Positions 35,101 to 43,837 are shown, counted from the first letter of the stretch. The stretch is DNA of 64,000 nucleotides from Pseudomonas sp. B21-028 (GCF_024749045.1 NZ_CP087184.1:2418001-2482000); one strand, 5' to 3'. Notes: generated by a model from the letters alone, not told the origin. Numbers and translations are program-made.

Positions 35101-36063
35101 TTAACGTTGCGTCAGCGTTTTGTACAGTTGCAGTGCAACGGCAACGTCTTCCAGGCCCAGTCCGATGGAGCGAAAGAAGACATGACGTGCATAGGCAGGC
35201 AAGGGAGCTGTCGAGTTTGACAACTCAGCCAAGTCACCGGCCAGATCTAGTGCCGACCATAGTTTGCGCTCCGCGGCGATCACCATCTCACCGGCGGCCT
35301 GGGGTGTTGTCTGTCGGTAGTCGCAGTACACATCCATTTTGGCCAGTGCACCGGGATCAATTTCATGGGCGCGCAAGGCGTTGGTGCTAATTGAGGTGAT
35401 CAGGGTCGGCTGGCCAAGCGTATCGATGTTCAATACGGGCTTGGGCGAGGATGTGCAGAGCATCACTACGTCCGCGTTGGACAGGGCCTGCGATTGCAGT
35501 TCGCACACGCTGATGCGCGGGTCGAGTGCCAGGATCGCCTCGCGTTGCTTATCCTCTAGGGAAGCTATGCCTAGGGAATAGATGGAAATTTTCTCCCATG
35601 GCCTCAAGTGTTTCACTGCTTCAATGTGCGCAAGTGCGATCGGGCCGCTACCGATCACCGCCAGTCGCTTGCAGCCTTTGGGGGCGAGGTAGTCAATGGC
35701 CAGTGCGGTGGTGGCTGCGGTGCGCAAGGTGGTGAGCAGGCCCGCGTCGGCAATCAGCAACGGCGCACCGGTCTCCATGGACATCAGTATCGACCAGGCC
35801 GTGACGAGCGGTTTGCCCTCGGTTTTGATGTAGGGCGATGTTTTGATGCCGTAAACCTTTTGATCACTCATGACACCTAGGTAATTGATGAAATCACCTT
35901 GGCCATTGGGAAAATCCACTTGTTGTTGCGGGGGCTGTACGGCGGTGCCTGCCGCCAGTGATTCAAACAGGCTGCGCATCGCAGCCGTAATGTCCAACTG
36001 GGTCAGCATTCCCTTCACGTCAGGTGCTTGAAGAATGAAAGGCGTATCAGGAATTCGCGACAT
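35101..36063 (-). CDS. Ornithine cyclodeaminase/mu-crystallin family protein
   Basis: NAD(P)-binding protein of 320 residues. The Rossmann loop LAVIGSGPIALAHIEAV and the upstream TTLRTAATTALAIDYLAP are diagnostic, as is VYGIKTSPYIKTEGKP. The family includes ornithine cyclodeaminase, ketimine reductases, alanine dehydrogenases and DauB of the D-arginine pathway. GGAGAG precedes the ATG by about 10 nt. In a cluster with a DauR-type regulator and an aminotransferase it probably reduces or forms an imine of a basic amino acid; the exact member is not settled. Confidence 0.85.
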   Translation of the reverse strand: MSRIPDTPFILQAPDVKGMLTQLDITAAMRSLFESLAAGTAVQPPQQQVDFPNGQGDFINYLGVMSDQKVYGIKTSPYIKTEGKPLVTAWSILMSMETGAPLLIADAGLLTTLRTAATTALAIDYLAPKGCKRLAVIGSGPIALAHIEAVKHLRPWEKISIYSLGIASLEDKQREAILALDPRISVCELQSQALSNADVVMLCTSSPKPVLNIDTLGQPTLITSISTNALRAHEIDPGALAKMDVYCDYRQTTPQAAGEMVIAAERKLWSALDLAGDLAELSNSTAPLPAYARHVFFRSIGLGLEDVAVALQLYKTLTQR

Positions 36064-36146
36064 AAGTGCTGCTCTCCAAGGCGTTCACAGCAAGTGAACG
36101 CGATGTCAGGATGGGCGTTGAAAAAGGGTGATTGATGGGAAGTCAG

Positions 36147-36923
36147 CTATTTCCCATACACGTCGAAGTCGAAATACTTGGCATTGATAGCTTGATAGAT
36201 ACCTTTGGCTCGGATCGACTTGATCGCCTCATTGAAACGCTCGACCCGTAACGCATCGCCTTTGCGCAACGCGATGCCGATGCCGTCTCCGAAATAATTA
36301 GGGTCGGTCAATTGCGGCCCGGCGAAGGCAAATGCTTGGCCTGTAGGGAGTTTGAGGAACGATTCGCTAAGGATGATCTGATCAGCCACGGTGCCATCCA
36401 GACGGCCGGCGTTCATGTCCAGATAGATCTCGTTTTGCGAGGTGTAGCGCACGATCTCGACACCTTTTGGCGCCAGCACGTCGGTGGCGAAGCGATCATG
36501 GATACTCGAACGTTGCACGCCGATGCGCTTGCCCTGCAAGCCGGAGAGATCGTCGTCTATCGCTACACCTTTTTTCATCGCCAGCCGCGCGGGGCTCTGG
36601 TAATACTTATCGGTGAAATCGACCGATTTCTTGCGCTCTTGCGTGATCGACATTGAAGAGAGGATTGCGTCTACTTTTTTTACTTTGAGAGCAGGAATCA
36701 GCCCGTCGTACTCCTGTTCGACCCATACGCATTTGATCTGCATTTCGACACATAGCGCGTTGCCAATGTCGTAGTCAAAGCCGGTAATTTCGCCAGTGGG
36801 AGATTTGGATGCAAAGGGCGGGTAGGCCGCTTCGATGCCGATTTTCAACGGCTGGTCAGCAGCCTGGGCGGTGGACAGGCCCAGGGCCAATGCCAGGGCG
36901 CCGTACAGGAAATGCATGCTCAT
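36147..36923 (-). CDS. Periplasmic amino-acid-binding protein (HisJ/ArgT type), orphan
   Basis: Solute-binding protein of 258 residues with a signal peptide ending STAQA before ADQ. Family motifs are IGIEAAYPPFASKSPTGEI, GFDYDIGNALC, QEYDGLIPALKVKKVDAI and a C-terminal YFDFDVYGK. The C-termini of this protein and the one at 6378-7151 are close (YFDFD-x-YG). No permease or ATPase genes lie beside it, so it must work with a transporter elsewhere. It lies in the amino-acid cluster with a cyclodeaminase-like and a desuccinylase-like gene; a basic amino acid or derivative is a likely ligand. Confidence 0.88.
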   Translation of the reverse strand: MSMHFLYGALALALGLSTAQAADQPLKIGIEAAYPPFASKSPTGEITGFDYDIGNALCVEMQIKCVWVEQEYDGLIPALKVKKVDAILSSMSITQERKKSVDFTDKYYQSPARLAMKKGVAIDDDLSGLQGKRIGVQRSSIHDRFATDVLAPKGVEIVRYTSQNEIYLDMNAGRLDGTVADQIILSESFLKLPTGQAFAFAGPQLTDPNYFGDGIGIALRKGDALRVERFNEAIKSIRAKGIYQAINAKYFDFDVYGK

Positions 36924-37040
36924 TTTTTCGTGCCTCTGATTGATTGTTGGTGTTATTGGGTAAGCGACACAGCGCTGCTTGCCAAGGCAGTTTCGAAGTG
37001 AATGGTGGTGGTTTTGTCGACAGGTGTGCGCGCCTGTTTT

Positions 37041-38180
37041 TTAGAAATCCTTCATCAACTGCCCAGTAATGCGACCGGGGAGAGGGGCAGTGCCGGCGGC
37101 CATACCGATACGCTGTCCTGCGCGCACCAGCCTGATGTGGTGCCTAGCCACCAGAATTCCCTGCACAGGGCTCAACACTGGTACGCGCGGTGTACCCAAC
37201 TGCTGGTCCAGCGGCAGTATTTCGGCGATGACTTCACCGCGCGTCACGCTTGAACCAAGGGTCGTTTTCCAGGCGATAACGCCGGTGGCGCTTGCTTCTA
37301 GATGAGCAACACCTTCCAGCGGATAAACAGTGACCGTGTCGGCGTTGATAGGCGGCTGCGCCTCGTTACCGGCCAGAATCAAGCCTTCCGAACGCAGGAA
37401 GAGGAGTAGACCCTGAGCGTCCTGCCAGGCGATTTCGTCTTCTACATCGCTTTGGCCGCGTAGCTCGACGGTGGCGGAGAATCCCAGGTGCTCGGCGTCT
37501 ACCAGCGCTTTGCCATACAAGGCTTTCCAGGCTTTGGAGTAGGCTTCATCCAGGGGAAAGCCGCCGGCATCCTCCTCAAGGAACACGGCTTCGACACCCA
37601 TGCTGGTAGCGAGACGTATGGCGCGTTCACGCTGAATGAGATTGGCGTAAATATGCAGAATGCTGGATGTGTCGCAATGTAGGTCGATGAACAGATCGTG
37701 GTGCAGCGCTTCGTGCAACAGCAGATGCTTGTTGGCGGCTACTGTTTCGGCAGGCACTGCATTGCCCAGTGCACTGAGCAGCAAGGACTTCATCGCTTCG
37801 GTGTCGTTGTGTGCAGGACGTGCTGTGGCCAGCACACTTTCAAGCCTGGTGCTGATGTTGGGAAAGTTGCGGTTGAAGTTTTCGCCATTGGCCAGATTGA
37901 AACGCCCTGGCAATTGGCCGAATACCTGTTGGCCCAGACCTACGGGATTGGCGAAGGGGCGGATGACGATACGGCCGTTCAACCGACCTTCCAGCTCCAG
38001 TTGATGGAGCTGTACCAGAAGATGCTGGATCACCAACAGCCCAGGGTGTTCGTCGGCGTGCAGTCCGGCCTGGATATAGGCACTGCGCTGACCCTGGCCG
38101 CCGCTGAACGTGTGCTTGTAGAGCGTGTGCACCACGCCGGGAGTTTGGGAGGGCAGGGTAATTGCTGCGGTATCGGCCAT
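37041..38180 (-). CDS. Succinylglutamate desuccinylase/aspartoacylase family hydrolase
   Basis: Zinc carboxypeptidase-like deacylase of 379 residues. The zinc motif is AGLHADEHPGLL, followed by RPFANPVGLGQ, ENFNRNFPN and the third ligand region FIDLHCDTSSILHI. The C-terminal barrel-sandwich part LEASATGVIAWKTTLG resembles lipoyl-type folds seen in this subgroup. It removes an acyl group from an N-acyl amino acid. It is probably first of the minus-strand cluster ending with the aminotransferase. Confidence 0.83.
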   Translation of the reverse strand: MADTAAITLPSQTPGVVHTLYKHTFSGGQGQRSAYIQAGLHADEHPGLLVIQHLLVQLHQLELEGRLNGRIVIRPFANPVGLGQQVFGQLPGRFNLANGENFNRNFPNISTRLESVLATARPAHNDTEAMKSLLLSALGNAVPAETVAANKHLLLHEALHHDLFIDLHCDTSSILHIYANLIQRERAIRLATSMGVEAVFLEEDAGGFPLDEAYSKAWKALYGKALVDAEHLGFSATVELRGQSDVEDEIAWQDAQGLLLFLRSEGLILAGNEAQPPINADTVTVYPLEGVAHLEASATGVIAWKTTLGSSVTRGEVIAEILPLDQQLGTPRVPVLSPVQGILVARHHIRLVRAGQRIGMAAGTAPLPGRITGQLMKDF

Positions 38181-38344
38181 GACTGTGCTGCCTGATCATA
38201 TTATTTAAGTCTACAATGGACTTATTGTCTATTAGTCGCAAGCGGCTTGTGGTGTGCCGTCGCATATCAGCCAAGGATCGGCGTATGTACGACAATTGGT
38301 CGAAATCAATAGCCACTTAGGCGCTTCATCGCTGCCCTGCGTAG

Positions 38345-38782
38345 ACTGACAGGCAGAAGCTTGTCGGGTGAGCGCAGCAGGCAAGGACGCCAGCTGTCGA
38401 CTTCCCAATGAGCGTGCCGCCGGTTCTGCACTCACACCAAGGGTCTGGCTGACCCGTGCTGGATTGGGGCGGGATAAAGGCAAGGGCTGTGACATTTTTC
38501 GACCCGACCGGCCCTTGGCTGGTGACCCGGGGTGAGGTCCTTGATCCGAAAAATTTGAACGTGTGGCTGGAGCTCAATTGCTTGCGGCGCCAGATCGGCA
38601 ACTCGCGAACCATGATTTTCTCGGTCGCTCAAATCGTCATATGTTGGAGCTGTTACATGACATCGCAGCTCGGTGATGTGATTTGCATAGGTGCGCCGCC
38701 GTGTGGGAATGAAGCCGCAGCCGCAGCCGCCATGTCTTGGTGACGAAATCCGCCTTGCTGAGATTAGAGTTACTTTGGATTG
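38345..38782 (+). pseudogene. Frameshifted fumarylacetoacetate-hydrolase-family gene remnant
   Basis: The gap between the desuccinylase and TauE genes contains a decayed FAH-family C-terminal domain spread over at least two plus-strand frames. One frame gives an NER segment (38406 on) and then GRDKGKGCDIF. A shift near 38500 leads to DPTGPWLVTRGEVLDPKNLN, WLELN and then GNSRTMIFSV and QLGDVICIGAPPCG (to about 38715). A second shift gives VGMKPQPQPPCLGDEIRL. Together these follow the order of FAH proteins (WDKGKGCDTFGP.GPWLVT, NG..RQ.GNT..MIFSV, PGDVI.TGTPPGVG). The N-terminal half is missing or unrecognisable. FAH enzymes hydrolyse acylpyruvates, so it may be a lost step of a local aromatic pathway. 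The remnant runs into the end of the convergent TauE gene. Confidence 0.7.
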
Positions 38783-39613
38783 TCATGATCGCAAACCTAA
38801 ACCGAAGACACTGGCTCCCAGCATGATGGCAGCAACAATTCCGACGATCGAGAACGCTTGTTGTAAACGAGGAACGGCTAACTTATGAGCTATCTGCCTT
38901 CCGGCGACCAGCCCTAAAACCGCACCGACGGCAAACGGTACCGCTGCCTGCCAATACATGACGCCGCTAATCGCCGCCGCAGTTACTCCACCGATTGAAA
39001 CCAAGGCAATGACCGCAAGAGACGTTGCGACAACACTTTTCATTTCGAGATTGGTGTATCGCATCAAGGCGGGAATAATAACGAATCCCCCTCCGACGCC
39101 TAATAAGCCTGACAATAAACCTGACACAAACCCGGTTAACGCCAATACCCGAGCGCAGGGTAAAGTCCAGCGTAACCGTCCCTTTGCCGGATTCAGCACG
39201 CAGGGCAATACCTCGCCTCGCGGAGCTGCGCCGCCATTACGGATTTCCCGGGTTGCATTGCGTAGCATGCGCACGCTTGCGTATACCAACACTATCGAAA
39301 ATACCAACGCGAGTGGCTTATTGGGAACGCGCTGCGCAAGGTGTAAACCTATGGGTGCAGCGACGATACCAATCGACGAGATGAAAGCGGCTGCCTTATA
39401 GCGAACCACTCCCTGCTTCAATCCCAGCACGGCACCCACGCTCGCCGCCAACGCTACAGCTAACAACCCGACCGGGGCCGCCTGAGTCATGGATAAACCG
39501 AGTCCGAAAACTAATACCGGAATGGCGAGGATTCCTCCGCCTGCGCCGGTCATGGCCAGAACACCTCCAATGACCGCGCCAAGAACGACGGCCAGCATGC
39601 TGTGCTCATCCAT
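38783..39613 (-). CDS. TauE/SafE-family sulfite/organosulfur exporter
   Basis: Membrane protein of 276 residues with about eight hydrophobic segments in two homologous halves. Each half carries the glycine-rich TauE motif: VIGGVLAMTGAGGGILAIPV and FVSGLLSGLLGVGGGFVIIP. The start lies 3 bp after the stop of the SQR fusion, so it is in the same operon. With persulfide dioxygenase and SQR, export of sulfite or thiosulfate made from sulfide is the natural role. This is inferred from context; the family moves several anions. Confidence 0.88.
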   Translation of the reverse strand: MDEHSMLAVVLGAVIGGVLAMTGAGGGILAIPVLVFGLGLSMTQAAPVGLLAVALAASVGAVLGLKQGVVRYKAAAFISSIGIVAAPIGLHLAQRVPNKPLALVFSIVLVYASVRMLRNATREIRNGGAAPRGEVLPCVLNPAKGRLRWTLPCARVLALTGFVSGLLSGLLGVGGGFVIIPALMRYTNLEMKSVVATSLAVIALVSIGGVTAAAISGVMYWQAAVPFAVGAVLGLVAGRQIAHKLAVPRLQQAFSIVGIVAAIMLGASVFGLGLRS

Positions 39614-39616
39614 CTT

Positions 39617-41293
39617 TTAACGCTCCGTCTGACTTACTTGCGAGTCAGCGAACCATTCACGTCCTTTCAGCATGCAGTGCCAGTAGAACGGCGGGAGAAT
39701 TCTCTCTTTAAGAAACCAACTCAAACGAGAGGGTTTGCGCCCATCCACAAACCAGGTAGCAAACGTCGGCGCCAGCTTTCCGCCATAGAGAAACTCGGCC
39801 AGGACAACTTTTCCACGCTCAACCGTCAGAGGGCAGGAGCCATAGCCGTTATACGTAGCTTGAGCCTGCTTCATCCCCAGGCTAACCAGGACATTGTTCG
39901 CTACGACCGGCGCTTGTTTACGTGCAGCCGCCATGGTTTTCGCGTTTGTGGTATTCACCACATCTCCCAATGCCCAAACATTGGAAAATTTGCGGTGAGC
40001 CAAGGTCGTTGGATCAACGTCGACCCATCCCGCTTCATCCACTAGCGGGCTTGAGCGAATAAAGTCAGGAGCAACCTGCGGGGGCACGACGTGGAGCATG
40101 TCAAACGACTCAATCACGGTCTGGGTGTTGCCATCTTTATCGGTGCATTCGAAAGTTGCCCGTTTGTTGGGGCCATCCACGGCGACCAGCTTGTGGCTGA
40201 ATTTCAAGGCGACGGAATATTTTTCCATGTACGACATGAGGGCAGGGACGTAGTCGGCCACGCCGAATAGCACGCCGCCGGCATTGAAAAACTGCGTCTT
40301 TATCTGCGCTTGGCGATCGTTTTTCAACCAGTGATCGCATGAGAGATAGAGCGCTTTCTGAGGCGCACCCGCACACTTGATTGGCATTGGCGGCTGCGTA
40401 AAGAGGGCCTTGCCTGATTTGAGTTCCTGGACAAGTTTCCAGGTATAAGGCGCAAGATCGTAGCGATAATTAGAGGTTACGCCATTGGAGCCTAATGTCT
40501 CAGTCAGTCCTTTGATAGCTGACCAATCGAGCTTCAAGCCAGGGCAGACGACAAGCTGGTCGTACTGAATAACTCTCCCTCCATCGAGGACGACTGCATT
40601 GGCCTGTGGGTCGAACGCAGTTACCGCTGCTTTGATCCACGTCACACCTCGAGGCATGACAGAAGCCATCGTCCTTACAGTAGATTCAGCCTCGAAGATG
40701 CCTCCGCCGACCATAGTCCACCCAGGTTGATAGTAGTGCGCGTCAGCAGGGTCGATTAGTGCGATATCCAGATTCGGTTCTCGTGACTTCAGGCTGGCTG
40801 CGGTGGCAACGCCTGCAGAACCGGCACCAACAATGACGATTTGGTGGTGAGTTGTAGCCATTGCATTGATGGTGCGTCCACCATTGCTGATTCTGCGCAT
40901 AATTGAAGAAACATCCACCTGTGCGCTTTTGGTTCTTGCGAGTATGACGGACAGACTCTGCTTGCCTGCTTCAGAGAGCGCCCACAGCATCGCCGCCCGG
41001 GTGCCAGTTCTACAGTAGGCAACCACAGGTCTTGGCGCTTCCTTTAAAATTTCGACGAAGGAATCTACCGTTTCATCAGCGATGGCCGATGCTTGGGTGG
41101 GCAGGTAGTGAAACGTCATGCCTTCTGCTTCGGCTGCTTGGCGGATCGTTACATGTGTTGGCTGATCGGGTGTCTCGCCATCCGGCCTGTTGCAGATGAG
41201 AGTACGAACTCCGAGCTCAGCCAGTTGCTTCACATCGACCACGGTGAGTTGCGGCGCAATAGAAAAATCCGAACTTAAGTTATAAGTATTCAT
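39617..41293 (-). CDS. Fusion of rhodanese-like/DUF442 domain with sulfide:quinone oxidoreductase
   Basis: A 558-residue fusion. Residues 1 to about 120 are a DUF442 (TIGR01244) domain with the loop YCRTGTRAA (Cys94), which fits the rhodanese-type CRxGx[RT] loop. Residues 148-558 are a type II SQR: FAD fold [28 protein letters not shown] (Cys307) and NGYGSCPLTV (Cys487), the two redox cysteines matching Cys201 and Cys379 of human SQOR. SQR oxidises sulfide to a persulfide and passes electrons to quinone. The fused domain could take the sulfane sulfur directly and hand it on to the dioxygenase encoded upstream. It lies between the dioxygenase and TauE genes and is probably FisR-controlled. Confidence 0.88.
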   Translation of the reverse strand: MNTYNLSSDFSIAPQLTVVDVKQLAELGVRTLICNRPDGETPDQPTHVTIRQAAEAEGMTFHYLPTQASAIADETVDSFVEILKEAPRPVVAYCRTGTRAAMLWALSEAGKQSLSVILARTKSAQVDVSSIMRRISNGGRTINAMATTHHQIVIVGAGSAGVATAASLKSREPNLDIALIDPADAHYYQPGWTMVGGGIFEAESTVRTMASVMPRGVTWIKAAVTAFDPQANAVVLDGGRVIQYDQLVVCPGLKLDWSAIKGLTETLGSNGVTSNYRYDLAPYTWKLVQELKSGKALFTQPPMPIKCAGAPQKALYLSCDHWLKNDRQAQIKTQFFNAGGVLFGVADYVPALMSYMEKYSVALKFSHKLVAVDGPNKRATFECTDKDGNTQTVIESFDMLHVVPPQVAPDFIRSSPLVDEAGWVDVDPTTLAHRKFSNVWALGDVVNTTNAKTMAAARKQAPVVANNVLVSLGMKQAQATYNGYGSCPLTVERGKVVLAEFLYGGKLAPTFATWFVDGRKPSRLSWFLKERILPPFYWHCMLKGREWFADSQVSQTER

Positions 41294-41320
41294 ATTATTT
41301 TCCGTTGATAACTACGCAAG

Positions 41321-41344
41321 GTTAAAGCGTTAAAGCGTTAAAGC
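41321..41344 (+). repeat. Three tandem 8-bp repeats over the dioxygenase stop codon
   Basis: GTTAAAGC occurs three times in direct succession (41321, 41329, 41337). The third copy includes the stop codon of the persulfide dioxygenase. Likely a replication-slippage tract; copy-number change of one unit would leave the stop intact. Confidence 0.75.
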
Positions 41345-42222
41345 GTGTTGAGTGGTATTTTCAGATAGCGGATGCCATTCGTCTCTGGTTCTGGCATGTT
41401 TCCGCCTCGCATATTAATTTGGACGGATGGCAATATAAGAACTGGCATATCCAGTGTTGCATCTCGTTTTTCTCGCATGCTCACGAATGTGTCTTCGCTT
41501 GTACCTTCGCGAACATGAATGTTCTCCTGCTTTTGTGCTTTCACACTGGTAATAAACGCAAGAGGTCGACCATTGGGACGGTAATCGTGGCACATGAAAA
41601 TGTTGGTTGATTCAGGAAGCACCAAAATTTTATGTATTGACCGAAAGAGTGTTCTGGCGTCCCCTCCTGGGAAGTCGCACCTTGCTGTGCCGTAATCGGG
41701 CATGAACAATGTATCACCCACGAACGCGAGACCTGCTTGTTCATCCTGGATAAGATAGGTCATACAGGCAGGTGTGTGCCCAGGTGTATGTAACGCTTTG
41801 GCGGTTAAACTACCGATATGAAATGTATCGTTGTCATCAAACAAAATATCAAACTGGTCGGAACCGCTTCTGAGTTCTTCTTCCGTATGGAACAAGTGGC
41901 TAAAGACTTTTTGAACGTCTTTTATTCTGATTCCAATGCCTATCTTGCCGCCTAGCCGTTGTTTCAAATATTGTGCGGCAGTGAGGTGGTCGGCATGTAG
42001 ATGAGTCTCGAGGATCCATTCAACGGACGCGCCCAGCTCCGTCACGCGCGCAACGATTCTGTCGGCGGATTCAGTTTTTGTGCGGCCCGATTTCGGATCG
42101 TAGTCAAGCACGCTATCGATGAGCGCACACTGCATGGTTGAGCGGTCAAGCAACAGATAGCTGAACGTCGATGTCGCTTCGTCAAAGAATTCTTCGACCA
42201 ATATTTTTTCGCCGAAATACAT
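41338..42222 (-). CDS. Persulfide dioxygenase-like metallo-beta-lactamase-fold hydrolase (ETHE1/Blh group)
   Basis: MBL-fold protein of 294 residues with LETHLHADHLTAAQYL (metal ligands in THLHADH, 73-79), HTPGHTPACMTYL and FVGDTLFMPDYGTARCDFPG, all ETHE1/Blh marks. These enzymes are mononuclear iron dioxygenases that oxidise glutathione persulfide to sulfite. AGGAG precedes the ATG. A candidate sigma-54 promoter lies about 36-50 bp upstream, facing it, and the divergent gene is a FisR-type activator. First gene of the operon dioxygenase-SQR-TauE. Confidence 0.87.
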   Translation of the reverse strand: MYFGEKILVEEFFDEATSTFSYLLLDRSTMQCALIDSVLDYDPKSGRTKTESADRIVARVTELGASVEWILETHLHADHLTAAQYLKQRLGGKIGIGIRIKDVQKVFSHLFHTEEELRSGSDQFDILFDDNDTFHIGSLTAKALHTPGHTPACMTYLIQDEQAGLAFVGDTLFMPDYGTARCDFPGGDARTLFRSIHKILVLPESTNIFMCHDYRPNGRPLAFITSVKAQKQENIHVREGTSEDTFVSMREKRDATLDMPVLILPSVQINMRGGNMPEPETNGIRYLKIPLNTL

Positions 42223-42256
42223 TAGATAGCTCCTGAATAGCTGCTATGTCAGCAGT

Positions 42257-42272
42257 CTCAAGATCTATGCCA
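42257..42272 (-). promoter_or_regulatory. Candidate sigma-54 (-24/-12) promoter for the persulfide operon
   Basis: The minus strand reads TGGCATAGATCTTGAG. TGGCA and TTG match the sigma-54 consensus TGGCACG-N4-TTGC at exact spacing (GG and G 12 bp apart), with A for the final C. It predicts a transcript start near 42246 and a short leader with AGGAG before the dioxygenase ATG. Confidence 0.6.
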
Positions 42273-42341
42273 AAACAGGCGCTTTCGGTAGCCGCTCTAA
42301 GCCGTGTGATTGCGGGGTGTCCGATATCCAGAGATTCATAT

Positions 42342-42391
42342 CTGCCATTTATTTTGGCAGTCATATGGCAGTCTGTGGCAGTATCTGGCAG
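42342..42391 (+). promoter_or_regulatory. Cluster of TGGCAG repeats in the fisR/dioxygenase intergenic region
   Basis: TGGCAG occurs four times at 42355, 42366, 42376 and 42386 (10-11 bp steps, one helical turn), preceded by the inverted copy CTGCCA at 42342. The position about 80-130 bp upstream of the sigma-54 promoter suits enhancer sites for the divergent FisR-type activator. Confidence 0.55.
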
Positions 42392-42416
42392 CAGGAATAC
42401 TGTTCGGGAGAAGATT

Positions 42417-43733
42417 ATGAGTAGTGGGCTAATCGCTTCGAGCAATGTAGATGTTCAAGCGTTGATTTCTTACCTTGAGCATGACGATCGACCCACCATC
42501 GTCCTGGATGTCGAGTACAACGTCATTGCCTCCAACAAGGCCTATCAAAGGCATTTTGGTGTTGAGGGAAAACCACACGTTGGCTCCAAATGCTTCAAGG
42601 TTTCGCATGGCTATGCCGTTCCCTGCGATCAGGCGGGTGAGCTTTGTCCAATGCGAAAGGCCTTTGATAGCCATGCTGCGGAAAGGGTACTGCATATTCA
42701 CCACACTCCCCGGGGGCCAGAACACGTTGATGTTGAGCTCCGTCCCATTTTGGATCGCCAGGGCCAGGTGGTTGCTTACGTTGAAAGATTGATCACCGTA
42801 GACATAGCGTCTGCGCAGCCGCAAAAGCAGGGGCTAGTGGGCGTGTCGCCGTCTTTTAAACAGGCGTTGAGCGCGCTGCAGCGAGCGGCGCCTTCCCCGA
42901 TCCCCGTTCTTTTGCAGGGGGAGTCGGGAACCGGTAAAGAGCTGTTCGCTAGGGCACTCCATATGGGTAGTCCGCGCTCAAAGGCACCTCTGGTTGTAGT
43001 CGACTGCACTGGCCTTTCAGAGTCGCTGTTCGAGAGTGAATTATTTGGCCATGAAAAAGGAGCATTCACAGGCGCGCTCAGTAAGAAAATTGGGCTTGCA
43101 GAGGCTGCGCATGGCGGTACGCTTTTTCTGGACGAAATAGGCGATGTGCCTCTCTCCATGCAAGTCAAATTGTTGCGTCTAATTGAATCGGGCAGTTTTA
43201 GACCTGTGGGTAGTTTACGGACGATCCATTCCGATTTCCGTCTCGTTGTTGCAACTCATAAGCCTTTGAAGGATATGGTTGAACTTGGCACTTTTCGCGA
43301 AGACCTCTACTACAGAATCAGTGCTTTCCCTATAACGCTTCCGCCGTTGAGAGAGCGTATAGACGATTTGCCGCTGCTGATAGAAAGTCATCTAAAACGA
43401 ATTGCACCTAGCAGTCGGGCTGAGATTGACGAGGAAGCATTGAAGCGCCTCTCGCTGTATTCATTTCGGGGGAATATCAGGGAGCTAAAAAATATTCTTG
43501 AACGGGCGCGTCTGTTCAGTGAGGACGGGATTATACGGGAAAGAGATTTGCCTACGAATGTGACTGGTCACGTCTCCCAGTACAAAAAAACTAATAAAAA
43601 TAGCAAGTTCCTAAAAAACCTTGCCCAGGTGCTTAATGGGTTCGAGGGGTCACGAGCAGATTTAGCCAAAGAATTGGGGATTAGTGAACGAACGCTTTAT
43701 CGTCGAATTCAAGTGTTAGAAGGAAATAGATGA
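42417..43733 (+). CDS. fisR: Sigma-54-dependent activator FisR (sulfane-sulfur sensor)
   Basis: Three-domain enhancer-binding protein of about 438 residues. The N-terminal PAS-like sensor (about 1-130) carries Cys59, Cys70 and Cys77 (KCFKVSHGYAVPCDQAGELC). Their 11 and 7 residue spacing is the same as the sensing cysteines Cys53, Cys64 and Cys71 described for Cupriavidus FisR. The AAA+ domain has LQGESGTGKELFARALH, the sigma-54 contact loop ELFGHEKGAFTGA and GGTLFLDEIGDV. A Fis-type helix-turn-helix ends the protein (LAKELGISERTLYRRI). GGGAG lies 6 nt before the ATG at 42417. It is divergent from the dioxygenase-SQR-TauE operon it presumably activates when polysulfide accumulates. Confidence 0.88.
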   Translation: MSSGLIASSNVDVQALISYLEHDDRPTIVLDVEYNVIASNKAYQRHFGVEGKPHVGSKCFKVSHGYAVPCDQAGELCPMRKAFDSHAAERVLHIHHTPRGPEHVDVELRPILDRQGQVVAYVERLITVDIASAQPQKQGLVGVSPSFKQALSALQRAAPSPIPVLLQGESGTGKELFARALHMGSPRSKAPLVVVDCTGLSESLFESELFGHEKGAFTGALSKKIGLAEAAHGGTLFLDEIGDVPLSMQVKLLRLIESGSFRPVGSLRTIHSDFRLVVATHKPLKDMVELGTFREDLYYRISAFPITLPPLRERIDDLPLLIESHLKRIAPSSRAEIDEEALKRLSLYSFRGNIRELKNILERARLFSEDGIIRERDLPTNVTGHVSQYKKTNKNSKFLKNLAQVLNGFEGSRADLAKELGISERTLYRRIQVLEGNR

Positions 43734-43797
43734 GTCTTATCGACGAGCAGTGTCGAAGATGTTTATCTTGAGATAATACCTTCGGGCGGACAAGCAA

Positions 43798-43821
43798 GCA
43801 CAGCCCAATTAAGGACTGTGC
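43798..43821 (+). terminator. Hairpin between convergent fisR and metC-like genes
   Basis: GCACAG (43798-43803) pairs with CTGTGC (43816-43821), extendable with one mismatch. It lies between the two convergent stops and could act on both. No T-run after it on the plus strand. Confidence 0.4.
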
Positions 43822-43837
43822 ATAATTAGCTTGAAGA

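Noticed and set aside
38204..38240. AAGTC-N7-GACTT and GGACTTATTGTCTA before the desuccinylase gene as a copy of the YTGACTWAYRTCDR element
   Set aside because: It has an extra base in the centre and a different outer half; probably an unrelated promoter element.
42355..42391. TGGCAG repeats as plus-strand sigma-54 promoters for fisR
   Set aside because: The GG to GC spacing is 11 bp, one short of the required 12, and downstream bases do not match.
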